DNA from: Desulfofarcimen acetoxidans DSM 771
Lineage (GTDB): Bacteria > Bacillota > Desulfotomaculia > Desulfotomaculales > Desulfofarciminaceae
Reading direction: 5' to 3'
Assembly: GCF_000024205.1 (NCBI RefSeq)
Contig: NC_013216.1
Location: forward strand, 1,736,001 to 1,800,000
Length of the DNA: 64,000 bases
Shown here: in pieces, positions 9,010 to 17,004 of the stretch
Position numbering within the stretch: the first letter of the stretch is position 1
Layout: the number at the start of each line of letters is the position of its first letter
The notes under the pieces: generated by a model
What the model was told of the DNA's origin: nothing
The model's database searches: none
Seen by the model: only the letters and a program-made list of their open reading frames with translations
Program-made: the position numbers and the translations under genes

Positions 9010-9360
9010 CTAATCGTCGTCACCTTTATTAAACAGACCGTTTAAAGCCCAGTTAAAGGCACTTGTGATCAGAGAACCAAAGAAAGCGCCACCAAAGGTA
9101 TATACATGAAAGCCGGGAACAAACCAAGAAGCCAGTTTAAAGGTTATCGCGTTGATCACCAGAATAAACAAGCCCAGCGTTACCAGGGTTACTGGAAAGG
9201 TTAGCACTACCAGTACAGGTTTAATGATAGTATTTACAATACCGAGAATAAATACGGCAAAAACCGCAGCAAATATCCCGCTTACATGAAAACCGTCTAC
9301 CAGATAATCAGCCAGCAGCAAGGCGATTCCGTTCAACAATAAGGAAATAAGCCAGTGCAT
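9010..9360 (-). CDS. YvlD-like / phage holin family 4 membrane protein
   Basis: Membrane protein of 116 residues with four hydrophobic helices (about 3-20, 28-48, 54-75, 88-108) and the family-typical NTIIKPVLVVLTFPVTLVTL segment. It belongs to the family annotated as phage holin 4 superfamily, which includes Bacillus YvlD. These are chromosomal proteins of uncertain envelope function, and nothing else here is phage-like. Start ATG follows AAGGGGGGA. It is monocistronic or weakly linked to the upstream YkgJ-like gene 60 bases away. Confidence 0.85.
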   Translation of the reverse strand: MHWLISLLLNGIALLLADYLVDGFHVSGIFAAVFAVFILGIVNTIIKPVLVVLTFPVTLVTLGLFILVINAITFKLASWFVPGFHVYTFGGAFFGSLITSAFNWALNGLFNKGDDD

Positions 9361-9420
9361 AAGAGTCCCCCCTTTATTAGAAGATAATACAACATATTAT
9401 TATTGTACTAAATTATTGTG

Positions 9421-9978
9421 CTAAAGGAACAATAATTCGGAAAGATATTTTGTATCACCAAAGTCTTTTAATAATTTAAATTCCTGTGCCTTATAGACAG
9501 TTTCAGTAATTACGATAAAATGCCTGCCGCCCAAGCTCTCAAAACTCTGAGGCGGGCTGCCTGTAATACGGGTACAGTGTTGGCGGATAAAAGTGCAGTT
9601 GGCCGCCGGGTACATAACCTCAATTTCTGTGGCAGCTTCATAATAGACAGCCATATATGGAGTAAACCGGCAGTAAAGTGGCCGTACGGTGTGTATCGCG
9701 CATTTAGTTGTTAAGCGAAAAGGGCATAAAATATTATCACTAAGATTTTTTTTAACCTGTTCAATATCCTCATGACATAGCTTGCTCAGATATTCAGCTA
9801 TTAATAGCCATTCCGCCTCATAAACGGGAATATCTACACCGACACAGCAGCAGCCCTTGTTCGTACAGGGAAAACACTTGTTCCAATAGTTATCCATCCG
9901 AACCAGCTGGTCTGCCAGTTGATCTATTAAAGCATAAAGCCTGTGAACCGCCACTATGATTTTTGACGGTACCTTCAT
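9421..9978 (-). CDS. YkgJ-type cysteine cluster protein
   Basis: Protein of 185 residues with the Cys pattern of the YkgJ (CxxCxxCC) family: CFPCTNKGCCCVGVDI at about residues 36-51, then CPFRLTTKCAIHTVRPLYCRF. The family is predicted to bind a metal or an iron-sulfur cluster; its biological role is not settled. ATG at 9978 is chosen because GAGGTG lies six bases upstream of it; a GTG three codons earlier would overlap that site. The gene is transcribed toward the YvlD-like gene and may share its message. Confidence 0.82.
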   Translation of the reverse strand: MKVPSKIIVAVHRLYALIDQLADQLVRMDNYWNKCFPCTNKGCCCVGVDIPVYEAEWLLIAEYLSKLCHEDIEQVKKNLSDNILCPFRLTTKCAIHTVRPLYCRFTPYMAVYYEAATEIEVMYPAANCTFIRQHCTRITGSPPQSFESLGGRHFIVITETVYKAQEFKLLKDFGDTKYLSELLFL

Positions 9979-10141
9979 ATTCCACACCTCAACTTTTCTC
10001 TGATTATATAAATCGTAAGCGCAATTTTCAAATTTAGTATAGGACTTTAAGGAGATCTGGATAAATAAATGAATTCTAGTATAAAGTTGGTAACTAATGA
10101 TAAGCTATTACTACAAAATATATCATAAAATATTATTTATT

Positions 10142-10179
10142 AAAACACCGTAAATATAGATAAGATTACGGTGTTTTTT
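10142..10179 (+). terminator. Strong terminator without an assigned gene
   Basis: A perfect 12-bp stem AAAACACCGTAA / TTACGGTGTTTT with a 12-base loop is followed by two more T residues. No plus-strand gene ends here. The minus-strand gene to the left starts upstream of it, so it may end a small untranslated RNA from about 9990-10140. Confidence 0.75.
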
Positions 10180-10559
10180 CAGTGGAATAATTCAACTAAA
10201 AAATTTATCAGCTAATTTTTCCACAGTACGTGTTGCTATACTAATGTCTGTCATTATGCGTTACTGAATAAATTAATGGTATTTGGTATAAACTTAGTAA
10301 CTTATGAAAAACTAAAACTATACTTGCATACGGAGCTGAGAAATTTTTAGGCAAAGCCATCTAAGTAATAATATTAATTTATGTGGGAAATGTCGGGAGA
10401 GCATTAAAGAGTTTATTTATTTCATATGATATATTTGATGGGGTATTACATCCAAACCCTACAGTTTCATTTGTAGAGGATGGAATAGCTTATATTGACA
10501 GTGTGCGGAAGGCTGGTTCATTTCAAATTATAACTGTAGTAATTATAGGAGGTCGAAGC
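10180..10559. other. Intergenic region before rubrerythrin
   Basis: About 380 AT-rich bases. A plus-strand frame is open into the rubrerythrin gene from 10383, but it lacks a ribosome site and family likeness and the real start lies at 10560. I see no clear promoter, PerR palindrome or known riboswitch. Confidence 0.5.
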
Positions 10560-11084
10560 ATGACAACAAAAACCGAAAATAACCTGAAAGCAGCTTATGC
10601 GGGAGAAAGCCAGGCCCGCAATTATTACACCTTCTGGGCCGGTGTGGCTCGTAAAGAAGGTTGGTTAAAGGTGGCGGAAATTTTTGAGGAAACCGCTAAC
10701 AATGAAAAAGAACACGCAGAAAAGATTTTAAAACTGCTCAACGGTATTAAAGACAGTAAAGAAAACTTAAAATCCGCCGTGGATAAAGAATCCTATGAAT
10801 ACCACGATATGTACCCTGAATTTGAGAGAATAGCCAGAGAAGAAGGTAATGTGGAAGCAGCTAATCTCTTTAGATTGCTGCAGCAAGTGGAAAAGCGCCA
10901 CGCCGAACGCTTTCAAAATCTTTTGGAGCAGTTGGAAAACGGTACTTTATTAAAGAAAGAGCAGACTGTTAAGTGGAAGTGCCGGGAGTGCGGCCATATT
11001 CATGAGGGTGCTGAACCACCAGGGAAATGCCCTCTTTGCGGGCATGACAAAATTTATTTTGAACTATATTCTGAAGTATTTTAA
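10560..11084 (+). CDS. Rubrerythrin
   Basis: Non-haem diiron peroxidase of 174 residues that protects anaerobes from hydrogen peroxide in the cytoplasm. The four-helix ferritin-like domain carries AGESQARNYY, an ETANNEKEHAEK segment, the REEGN helix and VEKRHAERF, supplying the Glu and His ligands. A C-terminal rubredoxin-like domain has CRECGHIHEG and CPLCGHDK for one iron. ATG at 10560 follows AGGAGGT with six bases between. It appears monocistronic. The presence of this gene supports an anaerobic lifestyle. Confidence 0.95.
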   Translation: MTTKTENNLKAAYAGESQARNYYTFWAGVARKEGWLKVAEIFEETANNEKEHAEKILKLLNGIKDSKENLKSAVDKESYEYHDMYPEFERIAREEGNVEAANLFRLLQQVEKRHAERFQNLLEQLENGTLLKKEQTVKWKCRECGHIHEGAEPPGKCPLCGHDKIYFELYSEVF

Positions 11085-11271
11085 AACGGTCATAATTTTA
11101 TTATTGCATTTATTCACCATATAAGATAAACTTTATTATTAGGACAAGAACGCTGAAATTATATTCTAATTAATATGTATATTCTGATTTTATTGAGGAC
11201 CATGTAGTCTGGTGCTGTCTTTAGCGGTACAAATTCGTGGTCTTTTAATTTTAAAAACAGAGGTGAATAAT

Positions 11272-11883
11272 ATGTGTATGGAAAAAACCGATTGGGAAAG
11301 AGCTGTTGATTTTCACGGGCATTCCTGTCCCGGCCTGGCAACAGGTTTCAGGGTAGCGCAAATTGCTCTCTCCAGATTGAATGAGGTTCGCTCACCGGAT
11401 GAAGAATTGGTTGCCATTGTAGAAAATGATGCCTGTGGTATAGATGCAATTATGCTTCTGACAGGTTGTACCCTGGGTAAAGGGAATCTTATTTACCGGG
11501 ATTTAGGCAAACAAGTCTACACCTTTGGCAGTCGAAGCAGCGGCTTGGCTTTGCGTGTAGCAGTAAACAGTGAGTTATTGCATAACGCAACTCCTGAAGT
11601 AACAGCGTTGAGGACAAAGGTTTTTGGAGACACTGCAACCGAAGCAGAGCAGGAAGCCTTTAGTCAAATACAGAGACAAAAAATTGAGCAGATACTGAAC
11701 ATGCCTGCGGAAGATTTTTGTAATGTTGAAAAAATAAAGTTTTCCTTACCTGGTAAAGCCAGAATCTTTAACTCAGTAAAATGCCAGTCCTGCGGCGAAT
11801 ATGTTATGGAACCGAGAGCCAGAGTCAGAAACGGCGAGATTGTATGCATGTCTTGTGCGGACGAGTATTCACGAGGGTGGTAG
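11272..11883 (+). CDS. FmdE family protein with C-terminal zinc ribbon
   Basis: Protein of 203 residues in the FmdE family (formylmethanofuran dehydrogenase subunit E-like). The N-terminal domain has FHGHSCPGLATGFR (about 13-26) and ENDACGIDAI, the Cys and His residues typical of the family. The C-terminal zinc ribbon is CQSCGEYV and CMSCADEY. In bacteria the family often occurs with molybdenum-enzyme genes, but none is next to it here, so its role is open. ATG at 11272 has GAGGTG six bases upstream; ATG at 11278 is an alternative. No methanofuran pathway gene is visible in the window. Confidence 0.88.
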   Translation: MCMEKTDWERAVDFHGHSCPGLATGFRVAQIALSRLNEVRSPDEELVAIVENDACGIDAIMLLTGCTLGKGNLIYRDLGKQVYTFGSRSSGLALRVAVNSELLHNATPEVTALRTKVFGDTATEAEQEAFSQIQRQKIEQILNMPAEDFCNVEKIKFSLPGKARIFNSVKCQSCGEYVMEPRARVRNGEIVCMSCADEYSRGW

Positions 11884-11908
11884 GATTGCAGTAAATTAGA
11901 GCTTGATA

Positions 11909-11937
11909 TTGACGAAAATTAATTATTAGCTTATTAT
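11909..11937 (+). promoter_or_regulatory. Sigma-A type promoter for thi salvage operon
   Basis: TTGACG and TATTAT are separated by 17 bases and lie about 20 bases upstream of the first TPP riboswitch, the right place for a vegetative promoter. Confidence 0.65.
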
Positions 11938-11956
11938 AGCTATAATTGAATAAACC

Positions 11957-12041
11957 TGCTGGGGGAGCTTTATGCTGAGAGGATTTGCTGTGTCCGACCC
12001 TTTGAACCTGTAGGGTTAATGCCTGCGTAGGGAAGCAACAG
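11957..12041 (+). promoter_or_regulatory. TPP riboswitch (thi box) 1
   Basis: The conserved TPP aptamer blocks are present in order: GGGGGAGC, GCTGAGAGG, GACCCTTTGAACCTG, GGGTTAATGCCTGCGTAGGGAAGC. A short closing stem CTG/CAG brackets it. It precedes thiD by about 200 bases and is followed by a terminator, so thiamine pyrophosphate should stop transcription of the thiD-thiM operon. Confidence 0.95.
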
Positions 12042-12064
12042 TCATACTTAAAAATTTGATGGCT

Positions 12065-12100
12065 AAAAAGTGCTTTCTATTAGTTGGGAAGCACTTTTTT
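12065..12100 (+). terminator. Riboswitch expression-platform terminator 1
   Basis: An 11-bp stem AAAAAGTGCTT / AAGCACTTTTT with a T-run lies 24 bases after the first TPP aptamer. It is the expected off-switch of that riboswitch. Confidence 0.85.
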
Positions 12101-12240
12101 TATTGCAGCAAATTATTTGAGAATTTTATCCTGCCGCTACTTTCTGAGGACTAAAAAATAAGTTGGTTAATCACGTAAGAAAATATTAAGCTATAGGAGT
12201 TAAAAGCAAAAGGTCTGTTCTAAAGGAGATGAGCTTATAA

Positions 12241-13023
12241 ATGAAAACCGCATTGACTATAGCAGGATCTGATTCCGGAGGCGGGGCCGGAATACAGGCT
12301 GATTTAAAAACCTTTGCTGCCTTTCAGGTGTTTGGCCTTAGCGCCATAACAGCTATAACGGCACAAAACACTATGGGAGTTTTTGCTGTACAGGAGGTTA
12401 AGCCGGAAATAATAGCCGCTCAAATAGACTGTCTGTTTGAAGACATGGATATTGATGCGGTTAAAATCGGTATGGTATCGGATACGGAAATAATTAAAAC
12501 AATTTCAGCAGCTTTAAAAAGAAATAATGCCGGCAACGTAGTCCTGGATCCGGTAATGATCTCGAAGAGCGGCTATAAACTGTTAAAGCCTGAGGCTATA
12601 GAAGAATTAATTAGAAGTCTTTTCCCGCTGGCCGGAGTGCTGACTCCTAATCTGGTGGAAGCAGAAGAAATTACCGGACAGAAGATAAAAAATCCTGACG
12701 ATATGCAAACCGCTGCCGAAAAGATACATGCGATGGGAGTAAAAGCTGTGGTAATTAAAGGCGGTCACCTGAAAAGCAGCCCGGTTGATGTTTTCTATGA
12801 TGGCAGCAGCTTTTTAAGTCTGCGGGGAGAGTTTATCAACAGCAAAAACACGCACGGTACAGGCTGTACCTTTTCTTCAGCCATAGCTGCCTGCCTGGCG
12901 CAAGGAAAATCGCTGCCGGAGGCTGTAACGGAAGCCAAGGAGTATATTACCGGAGCAATTCAAAACTCTTTGGACATAGGCAAAGGTGTGGGACCCACTC
13001 ATCATTTCTATAAATTTTATTAA
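12241..13023 (+). CDS. thiD: Hydroxymethylpyrimidine (phosphate) kinase ThiD
   Basis: Ribokinase-family enzyme of 260 residues that phosphorylates HMP and HMP-phosphate to HMP-pyrophosphate in thiamine synthesis and salvage. The start [20 protein letters not shown] is characteristic, as are the VLDPVM motif and the C-terminal anion-hole segment [11 protein letters not shown] with its catalytic Asp context. AAAGGAGATGAG precedes the ATG. It is the first gene after TPP riboswitch 1 and is followed 30 bases later by thiM, a common salvage pairing. Confidence 0.96.
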   Translation: MKTALTIAGSDSGGGAGIQADLKTFAAFQVFGLSAITAITAQNTMGVFAVQEVKPEIIAAQIDCLFEDMDIDAVKIGMVSDTEIIKTISAALKRNNAGNVVLDPVMISKSGYKLLKPEAIEELIRSLFPLAGVLTPNLVEAEEITGQKIKNPDDMQTAAEKIHAMGVKAVVIKGGHLKSSPVDVFYDGSSFLSLRGEFINSKNTHGTGCTFSSAIAACLAQGKSLPEAVTEAKEYITGAIQNSLDIGKGVGPTHHFYKFY

Positions 13024-13053
13024 AGATATATTACTAAAAGAAGGTGCATAAGT

Positions 13054-13863
13054 TTGTTAAAGGAAGCTTGCAGGGTTATTCAGCAAGTTCGTGAGAAAAA
13101 ACCTCTGGTTCATGCTATCACTAATTATGTTACAGTGAATGATTGCGCCAATATTTTGCTCGGGTTTGGCGCCTCACCGGCTATGGTTGAAATAATTGAG
13201 GAAGTTGAGGGTTTTACTGCCATAGCCCAAAGTCTTTATATTAACATAGGTACCCTGGCCGGCGAGCAAAAAAGCTCCATACTTTTGGCTGCAGCCAGAG
13301 CCTCTGAGCTGCATATACCTGTAGTCATAGACCCGGTCGGGGTAGGGGCCATACCTTCACGGGCGGATTATGTATTGAACCTATTGAAAAACTATAATAT
13401 TTCCATAGTTAAAGGAAATCTGGGTGAAATAAAAGTTTTGGCCGGTCTAGATGCCAGCGTAAGGGGTGTTGATTCTATTGATGACGGGGCAGGGGCTGTA
13501 GATGCCTGCCGCACGCTGGCTGAAAAATATAATACAGTAGTAGTGGCTTCAGGTGTGCAGGATATTATTTCGGACGGTAAAAGGGTTGCCCTGGTGGATA
13601 ACGGTACCTCTTTATTATCCCTGATTACAGGTTCAGGCTGTATGCTGGGGGCACTGGCGGCAGCTGCCGCGGCTGTGGAAAAAGAAGACTTCTTGAAAGC
13701 AGCCGCGACAGCAGTTCTGGCTATGGGCTTATCCGGTGAAACAGCTGCCGGTTTACTGTCAGGTGAGGTGCTTCCCGGCACTTTCAGAATAAAACTGTTC
13801 GATCAGATTTACAGTTTATCAGAGCAGGTTATTCTGGAAAAGGGTAAGTTGTCATGGTTATAG
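13054..13863 (+). CDS. thiM: Hydroxyethylthiazole kinase ThiM
   Basis: Enzyme of 269 residues that phosphorylates the thiazole alcohol (THZ) for thiamine salvage. Family signs include PLVHAITNYVTVNDCANILL near the start, VVIDPVGVGA, KGNLGEI and the ATP-site segment TGSGCMLGALAAA. The start is TTG at 13054 behind AAGGTG. It works with ThiD and needs ThiE to join the two halves. Its last ten bases overlap the start of a truncated thiE frame, showing that a thiD-thiM-thiE order once existed here. Confidence 0.95.
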   Translation: MLKEACRVIQQVREKKPLVHAITNYVTVNDCANILLGFGASPAMVEIIEEVEGFTAIAQSLYINIGTLAGEQKSSILLAAARASELHIPVVIDPVGVGAIPSRADYVLNLLKNYNISIVKGNLGEIKVLAGLDASVRGVDSIDDGAGAVDACRTLAEKYNTVVVASGVQDIISDGKRVALVDNGTSLLSLITGSGCMLGALAAAAAAVEKEDFLKAAATAVLAMGLSGETAAGLLSGEVLPGTFRIKLFDQIYSLSEQVILEKGKLSWL

Positions 13864-13928
13864 ATAAAACAGATTACAGCCTTTACCCGGTGACTGAACG
13901 AGCCATTTTAAAGGACTGTGATTTATAG
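13854..13928 (+). pseudogene. thiE remnant (N-terminal 24 codons)
   Basis: An ATG overlapping the thiM end opens a 24-codon frame ending in TAG. It contains DYSLYPVTERAILKDCDL, which resembles the usual N-terminus of thiamine phosphate synthase (for example DYSLYLVTDR). The following family motif, with its VQLREK segment, is missing. The best reading is a thiE gene that lost its body by deletion, leaving a stub that now runs into the HAD gene. A complete thiE lies at 35142. The stub may still be translated and couple thiM to the next gene. Confidence 0.7.
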
Positions 13929-13943
13929 GTGGAGAGCTTAACA

Positions 13944-14576
13944 ATGTCTAGAAACTTTTTTATAGATTTTGACGGCACGATCACAGAGCAGGATGTAGTC
14001 TTTACCATGATTAAAACTTTCTGCCGCGAAGGCTGGCAGGAAATAAACGGCCGGTGGGAGCGAGGCGAGATCAGTACAGAACAATGTGCACAGAAGACGT
14101 TCAATCTGATGTCGGCCGGCCGGGAAGATATTTTAAACCTGGCCTCAGCTATAAAAATTGACCCGTATTTTCCGGAGTTTCTCAGGCTTTGCCGGCAAAA
14201 CAAAGAAAATGTGGTTATTCTCAGTGACGGCTATGATTTAATAATCGCGCATATATTGAAAAAGGCCGGAATTGAGCTGCCTTTCTATGCCAACAGGCTG
14301 CTTGTGGAGGGCAACCGTTTTTCCATTGCCTGTACTCATCATAACAAAGACTGCGGCAGGTGCGGCACCTGTAAAACAGGTCTTCTGCACAGGCTAAAGG
14401 AGAAAAACAGCCGCACCGTGTTTGTGGGAGACGGTTATTCTGACACCTGTGTAGCCAGAGAAGCAGATATTATCCTGGCTAAGGAGCCGCTATTGGGCTA
14501 CTGCCTGAATAACGATATTCCGGCTTTGCCTATAAATAATTTTTCGGATGTTATAAAGCTGTTGCCTGAATTGTAG
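13944..14576 (+). CDS. HAD-family phosphatase (MtnX/SerB-like) in thi operon
   Basis: Predicted cytosolic phosphatase of 210 residues in the HAD subfamily IB. The nucleophile motif is DFDGTI (about residues 8-13), motif II is LSDGYD, and motif III is FVGDGYSDTCVA. A small Cys group (CTHHNKDCGRCGTC) in the cap or insert might bind metal. ATG at 13944 is chosen because GGTGGAGAG lies seven bases upstream. It is the last gene of the riboswitch-controlled thi operon. MtnX-type methionine salvage is the nearest named relative, but the location suggests a thiamine-related phosphate, such as thiamine monophosphate, as substrate; that is inference. Confidence 0.8.
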   Translation: MSRNFFIDFDGTITEQDVVFTMIKTFCREGWQEINGRWERGEISTEQCAQKTFNLMSAGREDILNLASAIKIDPYFPEFLRLCRQNKENVVILSDGYDLIIAHILKKAGIELPFYANRLLVEGNRFSIACTHHNKDCGRCGTCKTGLLHRLKEKNSRTVFVGDGYSDTCVAREADIILAKEPLLGYCLNNDIPALPINNFSDVIKLLPEL

Positions 14577-14620
14577 GCAGCGTTTAATTTTCATTCATTT
14601 GTGGCTGTAGATCTTGTAAA

Positions 14621-15466
14621 TCAGTGAGAGTTCACTATATTAACAACTTCACCACTTAAAGCATCAATCGTAACCCATTTAGCAAGTTGAAGTTCGAAAG
14701 GTTGATTATCGCTAGTTATTATACTCTTAGTTGTTTGCAATTCTACAATCCATATCAATTGGTTTCCCCTACCATATTGCAATTTGGCATCACTCTTATT
14801 TGGGGCAAATTCAGCTTGGCCTTTAGCAATTTTGATTGCTTCATCTTTTGCAATAGAAGGTGTAGAGGTTGCAGTGAAATTTTCAAAAACTGCCGAGTGA
14901 TAACTGATAATTGCACCATTTTCAGGATCAACCTGAACAACTACCAAGTTTGGAGTATTAAGATTATTTATTTGTTCCCTCCACTCAAACCGATATTCTT
15001 TATAAGACATCCGGTCAATTAACTTATCTTCTTTAAGAACCATGTTTTTCCCTAATTTAAAAGCGGAGGAATAGTTTTTTGCAAACTTTTCTGCAATATT
15101 TTTTGCTTCCGCTAAATCCACCTTTTTATTTTGTGGTTTTATCCCTTTAGTAAATGTTGCCGAAAGTATTTCGCCATTTACTGCATCAACTCTAAACGTA
15201 TCTCCATTATTATTTTGAAGGAAATAACGTGGGTGATATTTTTTCTCTCCTTGAGGTATAAGTTCCACTTTTTCAAAATCTGCGGTTTGGTCCTCCAATA
15301 ATTGTTTAACCTTATACTTTGCAGTATTTTCATCAATTTTTGTTATATTATAAACTTTTTGATTGACAGTTATTCCTTCTTGCGCTGACACAAGTTTGGA
15401 GACAGCAACTCCACCGCTAAAAATTAGTGTTAGGGTTATCAACCAAATGCTTATTCTACGTAACAT
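14621..15466 (-). CDS. Secreted PepSY/YcdB-type protein
   Basis: Exported protein of 281 residues with a Sec signal peptide (about 1-28, ending near VSAQE). Repeated stretches such as FRVDAVNGEIL, VVQVDPENGAII and VTIDALSGEVV are the strand pattern of PepSY/YcdB-like domains. Such domains are often peptidase-inhibitory propeptide-like; here no protease domain is attached. Start ATG follows GGGAG. It is convergent with the thi salvage operon. A role outside the membrane is inferred from the signal peptide only. Confidence 0.75.
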   Translation of the reverse strand: MLRRISIWLITLTLIFSGGVAVSKLVSAQEGITVNQKVYNITKIDENTAKYKVKQLLEDQTADFEKVELIPQGEKKYHPRYFLQNNNGDTFRVDAVNGEILSATFTKGIKPQNKKVDLAEAKNIAEKFAKNYSSAFKLGKNMVLKEDKLIDRMSYKEYRFEWREQINNLNTPNLVVVQVDPENGAIISYHSAVFENFTATSTPSIAKDEAIKIAKGQAEFAPNKSDAKLQYGRGNQLIWIVELQTTKSIITSDNQPFELQLAKWVTIDALSGEVVNIVNSH

Positions 15467-15494
15467 ATTTTATCGCTCCCTTCATTTTAGCGAA

Positions 15495-15692
15495 TCAAGG
15501 AATAGTAGTGGAACCATATGCTGCTTGTGAAACCGTTTCCCCCAGTGTCATATAGTTCCAGAAATACGAACTCCAATTAACCTGACCAAGAATTACGGTA
15601 AAGCCCAGTGATGAATCTACACCATGATTGTTACTTGCATATGAAGGTTGCTGAAGAAGACTCCCAAAAGTGGTATTTAGTGATTGATGTTT
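15495..15692 (-). pseudogene. Orphan C-terminal gene fragment
   Basis: On the minus strand an open stretch of 65 codons without a start codon runs to TGA at 15495. It reads like the end of a secreted enzyme (VDSSLGFTVILGQVNWSSYF, then WNYMTLGETVSQAAYG). The pattern recalls the C-termini of caspase-fold secreted peptidases, but I am not sure. It begins inside the end of the neighbouring unknown gene, so its 5' part was lost. Confidence 0.5.
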
Positions 15693-16402
15693 TCAACTGT
15701 CATGCCAAAACTACTAAGCATATTTTTATATTTAGGAATAAACTCTTCAATTGTGTACATTCCTAGATTTTTAATTTTAAACAGTTCAGGCCTTGCAGTT
15801 ATCGGTATAATATACTCTTTGTTGTTTTGTCTTATATGGATTCCGTCAAAATAATATGCTGTTATACGAGAAATTTTATTAACTTTTTCAATATTATACT
15901 CCGATTTTAAATATTCTCGTACAGCATCATCATCGGAATAGAATTTTAACAGATCATTATTAAATCTTTTACCTGCAGATACAATACTCCAGTTATCTTT
16001 TTCTTTTCCTACGGTAATAGTATTTAAAATATTACCATCATTGTCTAATAGGGGGATCTCCCAAAAATAGCTTTTATCTATACAGCCGGAAATATTTTTG
16101 TTATTTTTGAATGATGAAAATATATCTCCTAACTGATAAACTTTATAAGGCTTACCATACTCCTTGGGAACCTCTTCTTTGGAGTTAAAACCAAAAGCGT
16201 CATAATTTTCAATTAGCATTCTTTGTGTATCAGCATAGTTATTCTTTAGAACCCCTTGGATAATTTCTTTGTCTTGACCGGAGTTATCAAAATTACTTTC
16301 CGAAAGACATTCAGAAACATATTTTTCTTTGTCCAGAGCAAATGATATAAAACCAGTAACAACAGAAATCATTACTAATACAATAATAATTAGTTTTTTC
16401 AT
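15677..16402 (-). CDS. Secreted protein of unknown function
   Basis: Predicted protein of 241 residues with an N-terminal signal peptide or anchor (about 3-23, KKLIIIVLVMISVVTGFISF). The rest is polar, rich in Lys, Asn and Ile, and AT-rich at the DNA level, without a motif that I recognise. Start ATG follows GGGCGGGAT with about nine bases between. It lies among gene fragments and an IS remnant, so it may belong to a small unstable accessory segment. Its last bases overlap the frame of the orphan fragment. Confidence 0.6.
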   Translation of the reverse strand: MKKLIIIVLVMISVVTGFISFALDKEKYVSECLSESNFDNSGQDKEIIQGVLKNNYADTQRMLIENYDAFGFNSKEEVPKEYGKPYKVYQLGDIFSSFKNNKNISGCIDKSYFWEIPLLDNDGNILNTITVGKEKDNWSIVSAGKRFNNDLLKFYSDDDAVREYLKSEYNIEKVNKISRITAYYFDGIHIRQNNKEYIIPITARPELFKIKNLGMYTIEEFIPKYKNMLSSFGMTVENINH

Positions 16403-16449
16403 AGTAATTTATCCCGCCCATTATTTTCAGTAGGCATATCCAGACACAT

Positions 16450-16795
16450 TCACCTCCTTATGGGAGATTTCCGAGCTTCAATATGTTTACTAATGGTCTC
16501 AGAGCTGACATTACCGGCAGTGCCGACATAGTAATCTCTGCTCCATAACCCGCTGACCCGGAAATATTTCTTTTTAACCCAAGGATAAGCGGCAAATATT
16601 CTGTCAGCGGTAATTCTCCTAAGCATTCTTACAATTTCAGTGGGAGCTACGGTAGATGGAGCAGAGATGAATATGTGCAAGTGGTCCGGTAATTGCTTTG
16701 CAACGGTACTTTTGGCAAAACATGATATGATAGTTGATATTATAAACCCAATGGTTTGTTTTTCTTTCAATGATTCAATTATACAGTAGGGGAAG
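16450..16795 (-). pseudogene. Decayed IS200/IS605 transposase TnpA
   Basis: The in-frame part contains LPDHLHIFISAPSTVAP, LWSRDYYVGTAGNVSSET and HIEARK, clear marks of the IS200/IS605 Y1 transposase. The N-terminus is found only in another frame (NHWVYNINYHIMFCQKYR, about 16700-16765). Some 30 codons between CQKYR and LPDHLH are absent. The catalytic Tyr usually found in YIE is His in this copy (HIEARK). The element is therefore broken in at least three ways: frameshift, internal deletion and loss of the nucleophile. No tnpB is present. Confidence 0.8.
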
Positions 16796-16815
16796 TATTT
16801 GTGTATATACTTGTC

Positions 16816-16877
16816 GCCCTACCGGGCGATCGCTCCTTTCATCCCACGGGACGAATGCGTGGGTTTTCAGGAGCGAT
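16816..16877. repeat. Hairpin cluster at IS200/IS605 end
   Basis: GCCC-TACC-GGGC is followed by a nested structure: outer 9-bp stem ATCGCTCCT (16829-16837) / AGGAGCGAT (16869-16877) around an inner stem CCCACG (16843-16848) / CGTGGG (16858-16863). Such subterminal hairpins are what TnpA recognises at element ends. Confidence 0.65.
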
Positions 16878-17004
16878 TTTCTATAAAGGTCTTTGATAAT
16901 CAGTATAGGGTTGCATCAGGACAATGGGTTGCTTTGTAAAACTGATTTCCTGTCAACACAGTGCTGTAGCTCATGAGAGGGTGTAAGACGATATATAAAT
17001 TTAG

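Larger units (their letters stand above)
16450..16880 (-). mobile_element. IS200/IS605-type element remnant
   Basis: The transposase remnant plus the hairpin-rich end at 16816-16877 form the recognisable element. The opposite end near 16450 shows no clear hairpin, so the border there is approximate. No inverted terminal repeats are expected in this family. Confidence 0.6.

Noticed and set aside
9010-9360. Prophage lysis gene (holin)
   Set aside because: The family name includes holin, but the protein resembles chromosomal YvlD and no phage genes are nearby.
10320-10400. c-di-GMP or other riboswitch before rubrerythrin
   Set aside because: A GCAAAGCC string resembles part of a c-di-GMP aptamer, but the rest of the conserved core is absent.
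10383-10559. N-terminal extension of rubrerythrin
   Set aside because: The frame is open, but AGGAGGT stands at the internal ATG (10560) and the extension has no likeness to the family.
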